Source: Cherax quadricarinatus
Lineage: Eukaryota > Arthropoda > Malacostraca > Decapoda > Parastacidae
Assembly (NCBI RefSeq): GCF_038502225.1
Contig: NW_027196430.1
Location: 1-64,000 of the forward strand
Direction of reading: 5' to 3'
DNA: 64,000 nucleotides
Part shown: positions 32,751-44,574 of the stretch, in pieces
Layout: every line of letters begins with the position of its first letter
Numbering within the stretch: position 1 is the first letter of the stretch
Notes under the pieces: model-generated
What the model was told of the DNA's origin: nothing
Database searches by the model: none
The model's input: the letters and a program-made list of their open reading frames with translations, nothing else
Program-made: the position numbers and the translations under genes

Positions 32751-34000
32751 ATGTCAGAAGATGAGTCTTTAAACTTTTTAGGCTTCAGGGAAGAAGGTAA
32801 TAATTCATCAGTAAACATGCCTGGTAACAGTGAACATGAGGGATCACCTACTCCAGGTGATATGGAAATGGAGAGAATGAGACTTAAATTAGCAGTGCTA
32901 GAGGCTGAAATGAAATTAATGAAAGCTAAGGAGGAAGAACGTCAAAGGTTAGAAGGTTCGGAACAAGAGCCTGAGCAGGTACTTTAACATAACTAAAGCT
33001 GCAAATTTTGTCCCTAAGTTTACAGAGAGTGACCCAGATAGATATTTTTCTTTTTTTGAGAAGACTGCTCTGGAGCAAGGATGGCCCAAACAGAAGTGGG
33101 CTACCCTAGTTCGCACACAACTTGTGGGTAAAGGATTCCAGAGAGTAGAGACTCTGGAGGGGCAAATTTTTTCTGATTATGATAAAATTAAAGAGGAAGT
33201 ATTGCTTGCCTACCAAATGATACCTGAGAAATATAGACAAAAGTTCAGGAATCAAAAATTTCAGGATGGGCAGACCTTAACTGAGTTTGGGAATGAGAAA
33301 CTGTTCCTTTTTAAGAAATGGGTTTGTTCTAAAGGAGTTAATAAAGACTATAACAAATTAGTAGATCTGATGGTTCATGAGGAATTGTACAATACAATCC
33401 CTGTTGACCTCAGAGAGTATCTGGAGGACAAAAACCCAGATAATCTTTCAGAAGCACTGGATCTAGGTGACAGATTCTTGGCTCCCAGGGAATTGGTAAG
33501 TAAAAACAGTCATGCTCCTTCTGAAAATTTCTCCACCCGTTCTAAACCTTATTCCAAGTCCTATGGTCATAAAGGTAAGTGGGACAAGAGTTTTCAGGGA
33601 CAAACGAAGGCTGAGGCACCCTCTAAAATAGAAGGAAAAGGTAAGTCAGCTGGAGCTCAAAGTTTACCTAGACAATCAGATAATGTTTCAGGTCCTCGAG
33701 TAAACAGTACCAGTCCTACACCAAATGGTAAAAATACCTTTAAGAGTTATGCCTGTTACTACTGTAACAAAACTGGACACACACAAAAGTTTTGCTGGTC
33801 AAGACGGCGAGATCAGGAAAGGGAGGAACCACCCCAGAGGACCTTAACTGCAGAGATACATCCAGTTGCCTGCATTAGGTCTTCAAGGCAAGGTGAGGAG
33901 GAAGCTTTGGATCTAGACCCCAGGATGTGTATATTTTCTAGTAGGTCCACAGTTGGTTTGCAAAAGGATGTAGGCAGAGTTGAGAACATATTGTCCTTGA
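32751..34000 (+). pseudogene. Gypsy-2 Gag
   Basis: The first 78 residues (32751-32987) are acidic and helical (ERMRLKLAVLEAEMKLMKAK), then a stop. Similarity continues in another frame from about 33000 (FTESDPDRYFSFFEKTALEQ) to about 33990. The central part (DKIKEEVLLAYQMIPEKYRQ, FNEKLFLFKKW-type helices) resembles SCAN-like Gag domains. A single CCHC knuckle, CYYCNKTGHTQKFC, lies near the end. Gag forms the particle and binds RNA. One frameshift at about 32980. Confidence 0.75.
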
Positions 34001-34007
34001 GAACATA

Positions 34008-35883
34008 TTGTCCTACTCCTTGCTACGTGCAGGAGTGCTGCCAGTGTCTAAGGATACCTATACTGGGGTAGATATATTGTTGAAGGGTATTACGGGTTCA
34101 ACCATAAGAACACCTGTACACAAATTATGGGTAGAATCTGCATACCAAGTTGGCTATCTCCCTGTAGGTATTTCAGATGAAATTCCCTTCGAAGGGGTTA
34201 ACCTCTTATTGGGAAACAATGTTATGGGTCTGTTAGACAGTGAAGAACCACTAGTATGGGGGGAACCAGACCCCAAAGTTTGGGAGAAGAAGGCTAGGGA
34301 GACCCTGCCAGACCTTTTCCCTGTTGGTGCCATCACAAGAAGTATGTCTCATGATCAGGCTACCAAGAGTAATCCTTATATTTCTCATGAGGATGGTGAG
34401 GACTTAGGTTTGGAAACTTTATTTTCTGATGTTGAACTGCAGTCAACTGAAGAAAAGGATACCACAACCCGAGTCGAGCCTAATCAGTGCAGAGATCAGG
34501 GAAGTAGTGTGAGGGAGATTGGGCCTACTGTGATGCAGTTAATTGCTGCACAGGGGTGTGATGACACTCTTAAGTCGATCAGAGCCTCAGCTGTGACTGA
34601 GGAGGAATCTTTACATTTAAGTAAATGCTTCTATTTCAGGAAAAGTATAATAATGAAGAAGGCACCTTCGGTTACAGTACCAGTAGAAGGAGAGCCAAGT
34701 TTTTGTCACCAGGTTGTGGTGCCTGAGCCTTACAGAAACCATGTTCTTAGCTTAGCACATGACACACCTTTAGGTGGACACCTAGGTATTGCTAAAACAG
34801 TATCCAGGGTTTCCAGGCACTTTTGGCCTCGGCTGTGGGAGATGGTAGGAGATTATATAAAGACCTGTCATGTCTGCCAAATTATAGGGAAACCTAATCA
34901 AAGCATTAAACCTGTTCCCCTTCAGCCTATTTCAGCACCAGGTGAACCCTTCAGCAAGCTGGTAGTGGATGTTGTTGGCCCACTCCCAAGGACCAGAATG
35001 GGAAACAATTATTTACTAACGATAATTTGTTCCACTACCAGGTATCCAGAAGCAATCCCTCTACGCAAGACAACAGCTCGAGTGGTCTTAAGGGCTTTGA
35101 TGAAGTTCTTTTCCCATGTTGGCTTTCCTCGGGAGGTACAAACAGATCAAGGGTCTAACTTTACCTCAAAATTATTCAGGAATGTGTTAAAGGGGTTAGA
35201 TGTACAGCCCAAATTTTCAACTGCCTATCACCCTCAGTCTCAGGGAGTAGTAGAGAGATTTCATCAAACTCTTAAGACAATGATGCGAGCTTATTGTATG
35301 AATAACACTAGTGATTGGGATGAGGGTATCCCCTTTCTCTTGTTTGCCATGCGGGAAAGCACCCAAGAATCTCTCAGTTTCAGCCCTTTCGAGCTTGTCT
35401 ATGGTCCTCCAGTGAGGGGGACCACTGACTATTCTCAAGGAGCATTGGCTGGGCGGTGAAAATGAGGTTTCCCCGCCGGAAGATGTTCTCTTTTTCAGGA
35501 AACTATTGGACCAGGCGAGACAGATGGCGGCAGACAACTTTAAAGCTAGTCAGAGGGCCATGAAGCAGTGGTACAACCAAAGGGCAGCTCCTCGCTCCTT
35601 CAGTGTTTGAGAGGAAGTGTTAGCTTTGGAGCCGATTCCGGGACATGCCTTGGCTGCACTATTTGATGGACCCTTTGTCATCACAGGCAGGTCTGGTCCC
35701 AATTATGTAATTAAGATGCCTGGCCGTCGCAAATCAGAAAGGACTGTGCACATTAACAGATTAAAAAAATACCACTGTAGGGCGGGAGTTGCCGCCATCC
35801 AAGTTGAGTGTGAGAATACTGAAAAGCTTCCTGCAACAACAGAAGGCGGTGCAATTCAGCCATCTTGTAAAATCCCTTGGCAC
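34008..35883 (+). pseudogene. Gypsy-2 protease region and integrase
   Basis: A 483-residue frame from 34008. The early part looks like the end of a retropepsin-type domain (GVNLLLGNNVMG in the place of the ILG motif); the catalytic Asp segment was not found. The integrase follows: GGHLGIAKTVSR...CHVCQ (HHCC zinc site), VVDVVGPLP (Asp), VQTDQGSNF (Asp) and GVVERFHQ (Glu). After a stop at 35457 and another near 35608 the C-terminal domain continues (GPFVITGRSGPNYVIKM, HINRLKKYH), a GPY/F-type module. Lies upstream of RT, the unusual order. Confidence 0.8.
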
Positions 35884-37338
35884 ACATGAAGGGACTCAGT
35901 GTACAGGGAGCCTGTGACTTGGTACAGTTACTCCAAAAATTTCCAGATTTGTTTGGGGATGTACCCAAAGTAAGTAAATTGCCTCCCCATGATGTGGATG
36001 TTGGGGAAGATGTTCCAATAAAGCAGGCTCCTTACCGCATGAACCCAACAAAACAACTTCACATGGGGGAAGAAGTGAAATTCCTCCTTCAAAACCAGTT
36101 TGTAGTGTCTAGCGAGAGTCAGTGGGCATCTCCATGCCTGATGGTTCCCAAACCTGATGGATCTATGCGTATGTGCACTGACTATCGCAGAGTAAATGAG
36201 GTAACGAAGGCTGACTGTTACCCTTTGCCACGTATGGATGATGTGATTGATGCTGTGGGAGGGGCAAAGTTTGTGAGCAAACTGGACTTACTTAAATGTT
36301 ATTATCAGATACCCCTCACCCAGCGAGCCAAGGAAATTTCAGCCTTCGTCACTCCAGATGGGTTATTTCAATATATGTTCTTCCTTTTGGGTTAAAAAAT
36401 GCTCCTGCCACCTTCCAGCATCATATAAATACTGTCATAAGGGGGTTGGATGGTGTATGGGCCTATCTAGATGATATTGTGGTATTCAGTAACCAGTGTG
36501 AAACTCACTTGGTAAGATTACAAAAGTTGTTTGAACGTCTATCCCAAGCCAAACTAACCATCAATCTGAGCAAAAGTGAGTTTGGTCAAGTCAGTGTACA
36601 ATTCTTAGGATATGTAGTTGGTCAGGGGAAAGTTGCTCAATTAATGCTAAGGTGGAGGCCATTATAAATTTTCCTAGACCACAGAATTGGAAGGCAGTGA
36701 TGAGGTTCCTGGGCATGGTGGGTTATTACAGATGGTTCTGCCCCAACCTCTCCCAGGTAACGCCACCACTGACAACTTTGACCAGTCCCAAAGTTCAATT
36801 CATTTGGGACAGCAAGAGTGACAGGGCTTTTGAAAATGTGAAAATGTTATTAGGGAATGCTCCAATCTTGAAAAGTCCTGAGTTTGAATGCCCCTTCTCT
36901 CTACAAGTGGATGCTAGTGATGTAGGGGTAGGTGCAGTGTTGTTGCAGGGTGATGAGAGAGATAGCCTTCAGCCAGTTTGTTACCATTCACCCAAATTAA
37001 AAAAGCATCAACGTGGTTATGCAACTGTAGAGAAGGAGGCTTTGGCTTTGGTGTTGGCTGTGCAGAAATTTGAAGTTTATATCAGTGCTTCCCCACATCC
37101 TGTAATAGTGTATAGTGACCATAACCCTCTGAGGTTTTTGCAAAGAATGAGAAACCACAATCAAAGACTCTTAAGATGGGCTTTGTTCCTACAGCCTTTT
37201 AATTTGGAAGTTAAATATATAAAAGGCTCAGAGAATGTGGTTGCTGATGCTCTCTCTAGATGTTTCATGCAGATGCATGGTGCATACTTTGTACATAGTG
37301 TTTGTCATGTGCTGACCTTGTTGTTTTTGCAGTTGTGA
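35884..37338 (+). pseudogene. Gypsy-2 reverse transcriptase and RNase H
   Basis: RT starts around FPDLFGDVPKVS, then RMCTDYRRVNEVTKADCYPL, SKLDLLKCYYQIPL (motif A) and, after a frameshift at about 36385, LPFGLKNAPATFQHHIN and AYLDDIVVFS (intact YLDD). A second frameshift near 36640 precedes the connection domain (RFLGMVGYYRWFCPNLSQ) and RNase H (LQVDASDVGVGAVLLQ, ATVEKEALALVLAVQKFEVY, VYSDHNPL, NVVADALSR). All catalytic residues are visible across three frames. Ends at 37338. 37339-38172 is the non-coding 3' region. Confidence 0.85.
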
Positions 37339-38172
37339 ACTCTCGGCGAGCCTGAGCACTCTCTACCAGCCATCTGACTGTGAAGGAGTTGAGTCGGAGC
37401 CAAAAGTGTGACGAGGGTTGGTGTATATGTAAATGTGAGTTGAGGCAGTGGTTGACACCTTCGGTAACATGAGACGTTCAGGAAGATATGTGATATGTTG
37501 TGTCTTGGTGTGTTCTATATACAAAACGGCCCAACGATTTGCCTTTGTGGTCCCTTGAACCCCTCCATGTTCTATGTCAGCCTCCTCTTCATAAGTTTGG
37601 AGGATCTGTATGGAGTGGGACCTCGGAACATGGGCTTGAGTGCCTGACCATGTTAAGGATTGTGAGTGTTGACTGGAAGTCTCACTGTTTGGTTCGGCCA
37701 CCAAGTGAGAGACACCTTGACATGTTTTGTGAAGTTTCCTGCCTGGTGTACACCTGACTGCTCTGGGTTTGGCTCTACTCTCGCCTCCTGATCAGGAAGA
37801 TGCCACCCTGGAGTACTAGTTGCTTGCTGGATTACCGCAGCAGAGGCACAGGCCTGTTGGTGCAGGCTTTCACAGTGGGCATTGTGTGCAATTCTTGCAT
37901 TGTAATGTGTATTTTTTTAAAAGCCACAAAAATTGTAAATAGTTACACCCTTGAGTATATGGGTATGGTTAAAATGCTTTTCTAAAAAATTCTGCAATCT
38001 GTTGTAAATAACAGTAAAGTTATTACTGTAAATAACAGTAAAGTGAAGAGTAGTTATGGTGCTGGGAAATATGTAGCATTTCTAGTAGTCTTGCTCACCG
38101 CCTTAAGATTTAAGCAATATACTTTTTACTAGCCGTATCCTGAGGGACACGGCTAGCTTTTGTGAGACTTCG

Positions 38173-38543
38173 TCTGGAGGTGGGGGTGTTATGGGGCTAT
38201 AGGACCCAACATGTATTTATAAGTAACAGTTACTCTGGAATACCTAATTATATTGAATTGATGGGGACTTAGCTCTAAATGTCATAAGGGCAGATCACCC
38301 TTATGACTGAGAGGCAGCTGGGTCAAGCCTATTTTTCTCAATATAATAGGTTATACTATAGACACACAAACACACAATTTAAATAAGTAGTTTATAAAGT
38401 TGTAATTCTTTTTGTAAAAGTAAAATTAAGGTGTGGTAGAAGTGTGGTAACTGGAGAATTGTGCTTGGCAACAGTCTTTTGTTGGTGTGGGAGGAGCTTA
38501 GCTAGGCTCCTCCCTCCCTCCCTCCTTCCCTCCCTCTCTCCCT

Positions 38544-38575
<32 letters not shown>

Positions 38576-39056
38576 GTTGGTGGACTCCAAGCTGTCAGGA
38601 CCTCTGGGTCCTTCTTCTATTTCTTTTGGGCATTATGTGTGCTCCAGGGGTGAGTTTTTATAACTTAAGTTGTGGCCACCATACTCAGGGTGACTAAAGT
38701 GTGTCAAAACACTGGTTAGCCCAGAGATTAGTCATGAAGAGAGAAGGGCAAAGTTGCTGAGATGCACCATGTGGGAGAACAGCTAAGGAGTGTGTAGATT
38801 TTTGTTTTGAATATGTGAGGCTGTAATTGTATATTCTGTACATATCTATTTAGAATACAGTTATATTTTTATAGTTGTAGTTTACATAACCTGTGAAGAG
38901 AGCTGGTGAAAGGATATCAGAGACACTCAGGATGATCAGCCATGATGTAAGTATTACCCCTAGACAGATAAGACCATTAAGTAAAAAGCTACCCCACACT
39001 AGAACATGAAGTGAGAACCTTACTGTCAAAGTAATAAGGGACATACCAACATAACA
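38173..39056 (+). repeat. Gypsy-2 polypurine tract and 3' LTR
   Basis: GGAGGTGGGGG (38176-38186) precedes the LTR (38187-39056, 870 bp). The LTR differs from the 5' copy mainly in the (CT)n stretch and scattered substitutions, indicating an older insertion than Gypsy-1. Confidence 0.9.
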
Positions 39057-39084
39057 GTTATCTTGCTCACACTCCAACAGCATA

Positions 39085-39987
39085 TCAAGGATTAATAACC
39101 ATTTGTCTCCATTCACTCCTACCAAACACGCTCACGCATGCCTGCTGGACGTCCAAGCCCCTCACACACAAAACCTCCTTTACCCCCTCCCTCGAACCTT
39201 TCCTAGGCCGACCCCTACCACACCTTCCTTCCACTACAGACTGATACACTCTTGAAGTCATTCTGTTTCGCTCCATTCTCTCTAGATGTCCGAACCACCT
39301 CAACAACCCTTCCTCAGCCCTCTGGACAACAGTTTTGGAAATCTTGCACCTCCTCCTAACTTCCAAACTACGAATTCTCTGCATTATATTCACACCACAC
39401 ATTGCCCTCAGACATGACATCTCCACTGCCTCCAGCCTTCTCCTCGCTGCAACATTCATCACCCATGCTTCACACCCATGTAGGAGCGTTGGTAAAACTA
39501 TACTATCATACATTCCCCTCTTTGCTTCCAAGGACAAAGGTCTTTGTCTCCACAGACTCCTAAGTGCACCGCTCACCCTTTTCCCCTCATCAATTCTATG
39601 ATTCACCTCATTTTTCATAGACCCATCCGCTGACACGTCCACTCCCAAATATCTGAATACATTCACCTCCTCCATACTCTCTCCTTCCAATCTGATATCC
39701 AATCTTTCATCACCTAATCTTTTTGTTATCTTCATAACCTTACTCTTTCCTGTATTCACTTTCAATTTTCTTCTTTTACATACCCTAACAAATTCATTCA
39801 CCAACCTCTGCAACTTCTCTTCAGAATCACTCAAGAGCACAGTGTCATCAGCAAAGAGCAACTGTGACAACTCCAACTTTATGTGTGATTCTTTATCTTT
39901 TAACTCTACACCTCTTGCCAAGACCCTCGCATTTACTTCTCTTACAACCCTATCTATAAATATATTTAACAACCACAGTGACATCAC
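39085..39987 (-). pseudogene. RTE reverse transcriptase, motif C to C terminus
   Basis: 300 residues open: LLFADDTVLLSDSEEKLQRL (catalytic ADD), FRYLGVDVSADGSMKNEVNH, LPTLLHGCEAWVMNVAARRR and a Cys-poor basic C terminus with RWFGHLERMERNRM and GRGRPRKG. These tails are typical of RTE-clade proteins. The frame ends about 30 bp before the Gypsy-2 insertion point in the 3' UTR. Confidence 0.85.
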
Positions 39988-39997
39988 ACATCCTTGT

Positions 39998-41205
39998 CTA
40001 AAGCCTACTTTTACTGGGAAATAATCTCCCTCTTTCGTAAAAACTCTTCACTGCTTTCAGTAACCTACCTCCTATACCATACATCTGCCACATTGCCCCC
40101 CTATCCACCCTGTCATACGCCTTTTCCAAATCCATAAATGACACAAAAACCTCTTTAGCCTTATCTAAATACTGTTCACTTATATGTTTCACTGTAAACA
40201 CCTGGTCCACACACCCCCTACCTTTCCTAAAGCCTCCTTGTTCATCTGCTATCCTATTCTCCATCTTACTCTTAATTCTTTTAAAAATAACTCTACCATA
40301 CACTTTACCAGGTATACTCGACTGACTTATCCACCTATAATTTTTGCACTCTCTTTTGTCCCCTTTGCCTTTATACAAATGAACTATGCATGCTCTCTGC
40401 CAATCCCTAGGTACCCTACCCTCTTCCATACATTTATTAAATAATAGCACCAACCACTCCAAAACTATATCCCCTCCTGCTTTTAACATTTCTATCTTTA
40501 TCCCATCAATTCCAGCTGCCTTACCCCCTTTTCATTTTACTGCCTCACGAACTTCCCCCATACTGACAACTGGCTCGTCCTCAGTCCTGCAAGATGTTAT
40601 TCCTCCTTGCCCTATTCACGAAATCACAGCTTCCCTATCTTCATCAACATTCAACAATTCCTCAAAATATTCCCTCCATCATCCCAGTACCTCTAACTCT
40701 CCATTTCATGATTCTCCTCTCCTATTTTTAACTGACAAATCCATTTGTTTTCTAGGCTTCCTTAACTTGTTAATCTCACTCCAAAACTTTTTCTTATTTT
40801 CAACAAAATTTGTTGATAACATCTCACCCACTCTATCATTTGCTCTCTTTTTACATTGCTTCACCACTCTCTTAACCTCTCTCTTTTTCTCCATATACTC
40901 TTCCCTCCTTGCATCACTTCTACTTTGTAAAAACTTCTCATATGCTAACTTTTTCTCCCTTACTACTCTCTTTACATTATCATTCCACCAATCGCTCCTC
41001 TTCCCTCCCGCACCCACTTTCCTGTAACCATAAACTTCTGCTGAACACTCTAACACTACATTTTTAAACCTACCCCATACCTCTTCGACCCCATTGATTA
41101 TGCTCTCATTAGCCCATCTATCCTCCAATAGTTGTTTATATCTTACCCTAACTGCCTCCTCTTTTAGTTTATAAACCTTCACCTCTCTCTTACCTGATGC
41201 TTCTA
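39998..41205 (-). pseudogene. RTE linker and reverse transcriptase N-terminal part
   Basis: 40706-41205: linker rich in Lys/Arg/Glu (YEKFLQSRSDARREEYMEKK). 40489-39998: RT with GRVPRDWQRACIVHLYKGKG, KNYRWISQSSIPGKVYGRVI, GFRKGRGCVDQVFTVKHISE and VSFMDLEKAYDRVDRGAMW (motif A Asp). A frameshift near 40000 separates it from motif C. Confidence 0.8.
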
Positions 41206-41215
41206 TTCTCCTTGT

Positions 41216-41533
41216 ATCCCATCTATCTGGTGGCCTGGTGGTTAACGCTCTCGCTTCACACGGCGAGGGTCTGGGTTCGATTCCCAGCCAGAGTAGAAAC
41301 ATTGGACGTGTTTCTTTCCACCTGTTGTCTATGTTCCCCATCAGTAAAATGGGTACCTGGGTGTTAGTGACTGGTGTGGGTCGCATCCTGGGACACTGAC
41401 CTAATTTGCCCGAAATGCGGAGCATAACAAGGGACTTTCTATATAGTAGTGTGTCATTGTTGTCAGCTAGGACTGTATACCTTGTACATGTACTTGTAGT
41501 AAATAAAGATATTATTATTATTATTATTACCTT
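41216..41533 (+). mobile_element. tRNA-Val-derived SINE
   Basis: A tRNA-like head with A box TGGCCTGGTGG (41231-41241) and a perfect B box GGTTCGATTCC (41274-41284). An anticodon-loop-like TTCACAC suggests tRNA-Val(CAC). The body (GTACCTGGGTGTTAGTGACT) and tail AATAAAGATATTATTATT follow. It is inserted in RTE coding; no clear target duplication found. The reverse copy is at 42836-43006. Confidence 0.8.
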
Positions 41534-42171
41534 TTACTCTCAGTGTAGCTACAACTAAAAAGTGATCTGATATATCTGTGGCCCCTCTATAAACATGTAC
41601 ATCCTGAAGTCTACTCAACAGTCTTTTATCTACCAATACATAATCCAACAAACTACTGTCATTTCGCCCTACATCATATCTTGTATACTTATTTATCCTC
41701 TTTTTTTTAAATATGTATTACCTATAACTAAACCCCTTTCTATACAAAGTTCAATCAAAGGGCTCCCATTATCATTTACACCTGGCACCCCAAACTTACC
41801 TACCACACCCTTTCTAAAAGTTCCTCCTACTTTAGCATTCAGGTCCCCTACCACAATTACTCTCTCACTTGGTTCAAAGGTTCCTATACATTCACTTAAC
41901 ATCTCCCAAAATCTCTCTCTCCTCTACATTCATATTCTCTTTACTCCTTCCATAACTGATCCTTCAACATTATTGCTACCCCTTCCTTAGCTCTAACTCT
42001 CTCAGATACTCCAGATTTAATCCCATTTATTTCTCCCCACCGAAACTCCCCTACCCCCTTCAGCTTTGTTTTGCTTAGGGCCAGGACATCCAACTTCTTT
42101 TCCTTCATAACATCAGCAATCATCTGTTTCTTGTCATCTGCACTACATCCACGCACATTCAAGCATCCCAA
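41463..42171 (-). pseudogene. RTE endonuclease domain
   Basis: Pieces in several frames: LDVLALSKTKLKGVG (catalytic Glu of the usual LxETK motif replaced by Ser), VIVVGDLNAKVGG (Asp), and LDYVLVDKRLL...DISDHFLVVATL (SDH). Between them lie frameshifts at about 41930 and 41690. The family's role is nicking target DNA for retrotransposition. Confidence 0.8.
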
Positions 42172-42375
42172 TTTTATAAAGTTTTTCTTCTTCTCTTTTT
42201 TAGTAAATGTCTACAGGAGAAGGGGTTACTAGCCCATTGCTCCCGGCATTTTAGCCACCTCATACGACACGCATGGCTTACGGAGGAAAGATTCGTTTCC
42301 ACTTCCCCATGGACAATAGAAGAAATAAAGAAGAACAAGAGCTATTTAGAAAAAGGAGAAAAATCTAGATGTATG

Positions 42376-42645
42376 TATGTATATATATATATATGCATGT
42401 GCGTGTCTGTGAAGTGTGACCAAAGTGTAAGTAGGAGTAGCAAGATATCCCTGTTATTTAGCGTGTTTATGAGACAGAAAAAGACACCAGCAATCCTACC
42501 ATCATGCAAAACAGTTACAGGTTTCTGTTTCACAGTCATCTGGAAGGACGGTAGTACTTCCCTGGGTGGTTGCTGTCTACCAGCCTACATGGCAAGATGA
42601 ACATTGCCATTTAAGTCAAGATTGCAAGTTCTGCCTATTCGGCAC

Positions 42646-42721
<76 letters not shown>
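42376..42721. mobile_element. RTE-associated upstream sequence, MITE end, (AT)n
   Basis: 42400-42587 is repeat sequence that I associate with RTE 5' flanks. 42588-42649 matches the right end of the MITE at 30871-31260 (TTCGGCACGACA end). 42650-42721 is (AT)n, again directly beside the MITE terminus. Confidence 0.65.
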
Positions 42722-42725
<4 letters not shown>

Positions 42726-43254
42726 GGGGGCTTGGACTTCCAGCAGGCATGCATGAGCGTGTTTGATAGGAGTTTATCTGGAGAGAGTTCCGGGGGTCAA
42801 CGCCCCTGCGGCCCGGTCTGTGACCAGGCCTCCTTAGGTCAGTGTCCCAGGATGCGACCCACACCAGTCGACTAACACCCAGGTACCCATTTTACTGATG
42901 GGGAACATAGACAACAGGTGGAAAGAAACACGTCCAATGTTTCTACTCTGGCTGGGAATCGAACCCAGGCCCTCACCGTGTGAAGCGAGAGCGTTAACCA
43001 CCAGGCTGTTGGAGTGTGAGCAAAGTAACATTTATGAAGGGGTTCAGGGAAACCGGCAGGCCGGACTCGAGTCCTGGAGATGGGAAGTACAGTGCCTTCA
43101 CTCTGAAGGAGGGGTGTTAATGTTGCAGTTTAAAAACTGTAGTGTAAAGCACCCTTCTGGCAAGACAGTGATGGAGTGAATGATGGTGAAAGTTTTTCTT
43201 TTTCGGGCCACCCTGCCTTGGTGGGAATCGGCCAGTGTGTTAATAATAATAAAA
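42722..43254 (+). mobile_element. RTE 3' end in plus orientation, with inserts
   Basis: 42726-42768 (CATGCATGAGCGTGTTTGAT) matches the RTE C terminus, and 43007-43250 is its 3' UTR to the (AATA)n tail. Between them lie a LINE-J tail (42769-42835, minus) and a tRNA-Val SINE (42836-43006, minus). Confidence 0.75.
42836..43006 (-). mobile_element. tRNA-Val-derived SINE, inverted copy
   Basis: The reverse complement of the SINE at 41216-41533 (GGAATCGAACCC = B box at about 42956), truncated before its 3' tail. Confidence 0.8.
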
Positions 43255-43275
43255 ATAATATATATAATATATATA

Positions 43276-43340
<65 letters not shown>
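43255..43340. repeat. (AT)n microsatellite
   Basis: Continues the AT-rich tail of the RTE 3' end. 43341-43806 beyond it is unassigned intron-like sequence. Confidence 0.95.
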
Positions 43341-43344
<4 letters not shown>

Positions 43345-43806
43345 AATATTTTCATAATACATCTATATTCATGAACTTTATAATGAATGTAAGAAGTTTG
43401 TAAAAATAATCTGACTTCTTATGTCTTGTGCTGATGATAAAAAAAAAGATCATAAGAGTTAAGAGCGTAAATTACAGGTCCATACCACGTTCAAGACCGT
43501 GAGCTGACTGACACACATTGCTATTGTTTTTTAATATAACTCTAAAAAGTTTAAATCTCTCTAGAAATATCTCATAAACTTATAAATGGTTATTAATACC
43601 TTATGATTAAAAATTTACATTCTCTCTCAGCCAGAGAAAACCCGGCTGGCAGAGTAGCGTATCAGTCTAACGATTACGCTAACGGAGAGTCGAACTTCTC
43701 CCACTGATTTTGTTGAATGACCAAAATGACTTCAGTGCTTCATATGCATATAATAATGACAGATATGACATTAATAAATTATTCAGTAGGAATCTGAGAG
43801 ACTTAC

Positions 43807-44055
43807 GTTTTGGGATGCAACAGGAACCACAGTCGGGGCCTGGACACAGTGTCTTGTTCAGTGTGCCATTAACACACAACTTTTTGTTTGGAACACAATA
43901 ACCATTGGAGGCAGTACACAACGAGGTGTTGCAAGGGTAGTCGCGACAACACTGGCAACCCTTGTGACAAGAAGCTTTAATCGCAGGCGGATATTTACAG
44001 CTGGGTTCTTGACAATGTCCACCTTTCTTCAAACATGAGGGGGTAGTTTTGCATG
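43807..44055 (-). CDS. Cysteine-rich exon A (two 8-Cys units), host gene
   Basis: A 249-bp exon bounded by acceptor ...ATTATTTCCCAG (ending just before 44055) and donor GTAAGTC just after 43807. Phase 1 at both ends, like exon B, so the exons can be joined or duplicated without changing frame. It encodes 16 cysteines in two units: C-x5-C-x6-C-x4-C-x9-C-x3-C-x-CC and C-x4-C-x6-C-x6-C-x9-C-x4-C-x2-CC. The first unit includes CLKKGGHC, with the Gly-Gly-x-Cys placement of beta-defensin-like peptides. Exon B lies 13.6 kb downstream on the same strand. The flanking ends CATG(C/T)(A/G) and the CC-x-(K/N) donor side are conserved between the two exons, consistent with exon duplication. Product and name unknown. 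Confidence 0.7.
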
Positions 44056-44368
44056 CTGGGAAATAATGTTCGGATTCTTGGATAATATGTGCTAAGCGTT
44101 GTAAATATAAATTATTATCAAAAAAGCATTAAATAATTTTTGTATAGAAATCGTCCGTTTCTTTGACTGGAATGTTGATGCTTGCTAAATGATTATCTAT
44201 AGATTATCTATAGTGAAAAATTCATTCATGATTAATGTGGAACAAGTGTCGTGAGGTGGAAAAAAAGACGAATGAATTTGTTATTAAATTAAACAATCTG
44301 TTGTGACAATTTTTGTGGATACTTTATCATGTTGAGTGAATATCATTTTGGACTCATAACTGTTGAGT

Positions 44369-44440
<72 letters not shown>

Positions 44441-44514
44441 TACGTATGACACAATAATAATAACAATAATAATATAAGCATGACACAACATAATATTTCT
44501 GAGGATTGAACTGC
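44056..44514. repeat. Unassigned sequence and (AAT)n microsatellite
   Basis: 44056-44370 shows no feature apart from the acceptor context of exon A. 44371-44440 is (AAT)n, followed by a degenerate AAT stretch to about 44480. Confidence 0.8.
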
Positions 44515-44574
44515 TATTACAGTATCACAGCCACCTGCACCTGTCCACATCACTGCAGGTACCAGGTACCTGGC
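44515..44574 (+). repeat. Single 65-bp-array unit at LINE 5' boundary
   Basis: ATTACAGTATCACAGCCACC ... GGTACCTGGC matches one monomer of the array at 51159-52048 over about 60 bp with three differences. Confidence 0.85.

Larger units (their letters stand above)
31572..39056 (+). mobile_element. Gypsy-2, Gmr1-like element (integrase before RT)
   Basis: LTRs 31572-32424 and 38187-39056. The interior has gag, protease region, integrase and then RT-RNase H. This order (INT upstream of RT) marks the Gmr1-like branch of Ty3/Gypsy, which resembles Ty1/copia order. Flanks GTTAC (31567-31571) and GTTAT (39057-39061) fit a 5-bp target duplication with one change. Several frameshifts make this copy inactive. 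Confidence 0.85.
39057..42375 (-). mobile_element. RTE-type LINE, main body
   Basis: Read right to left: 5' region (42375-42180), APE endonuclease, linker, RT and C-terminal tail. It is interrupted by Gypsy-2 at its 3' side and by a tRNA-derived SINE at 41216-41533. Frames are broken repeatedly, so this copy is dead. Two other RTE 3' ends in the window show the family is frequent. Confidence 0.85.

Noticed and set aside
41224..41296. Functional tRNA-Val gene
   Set aside because: A and B boxes are present, but the acceptor stem does not close, the anticodon stem has an extra base and a SINE body and tail follow. It is a SINE head; an inverted copy at 42836-43006 confirms this.
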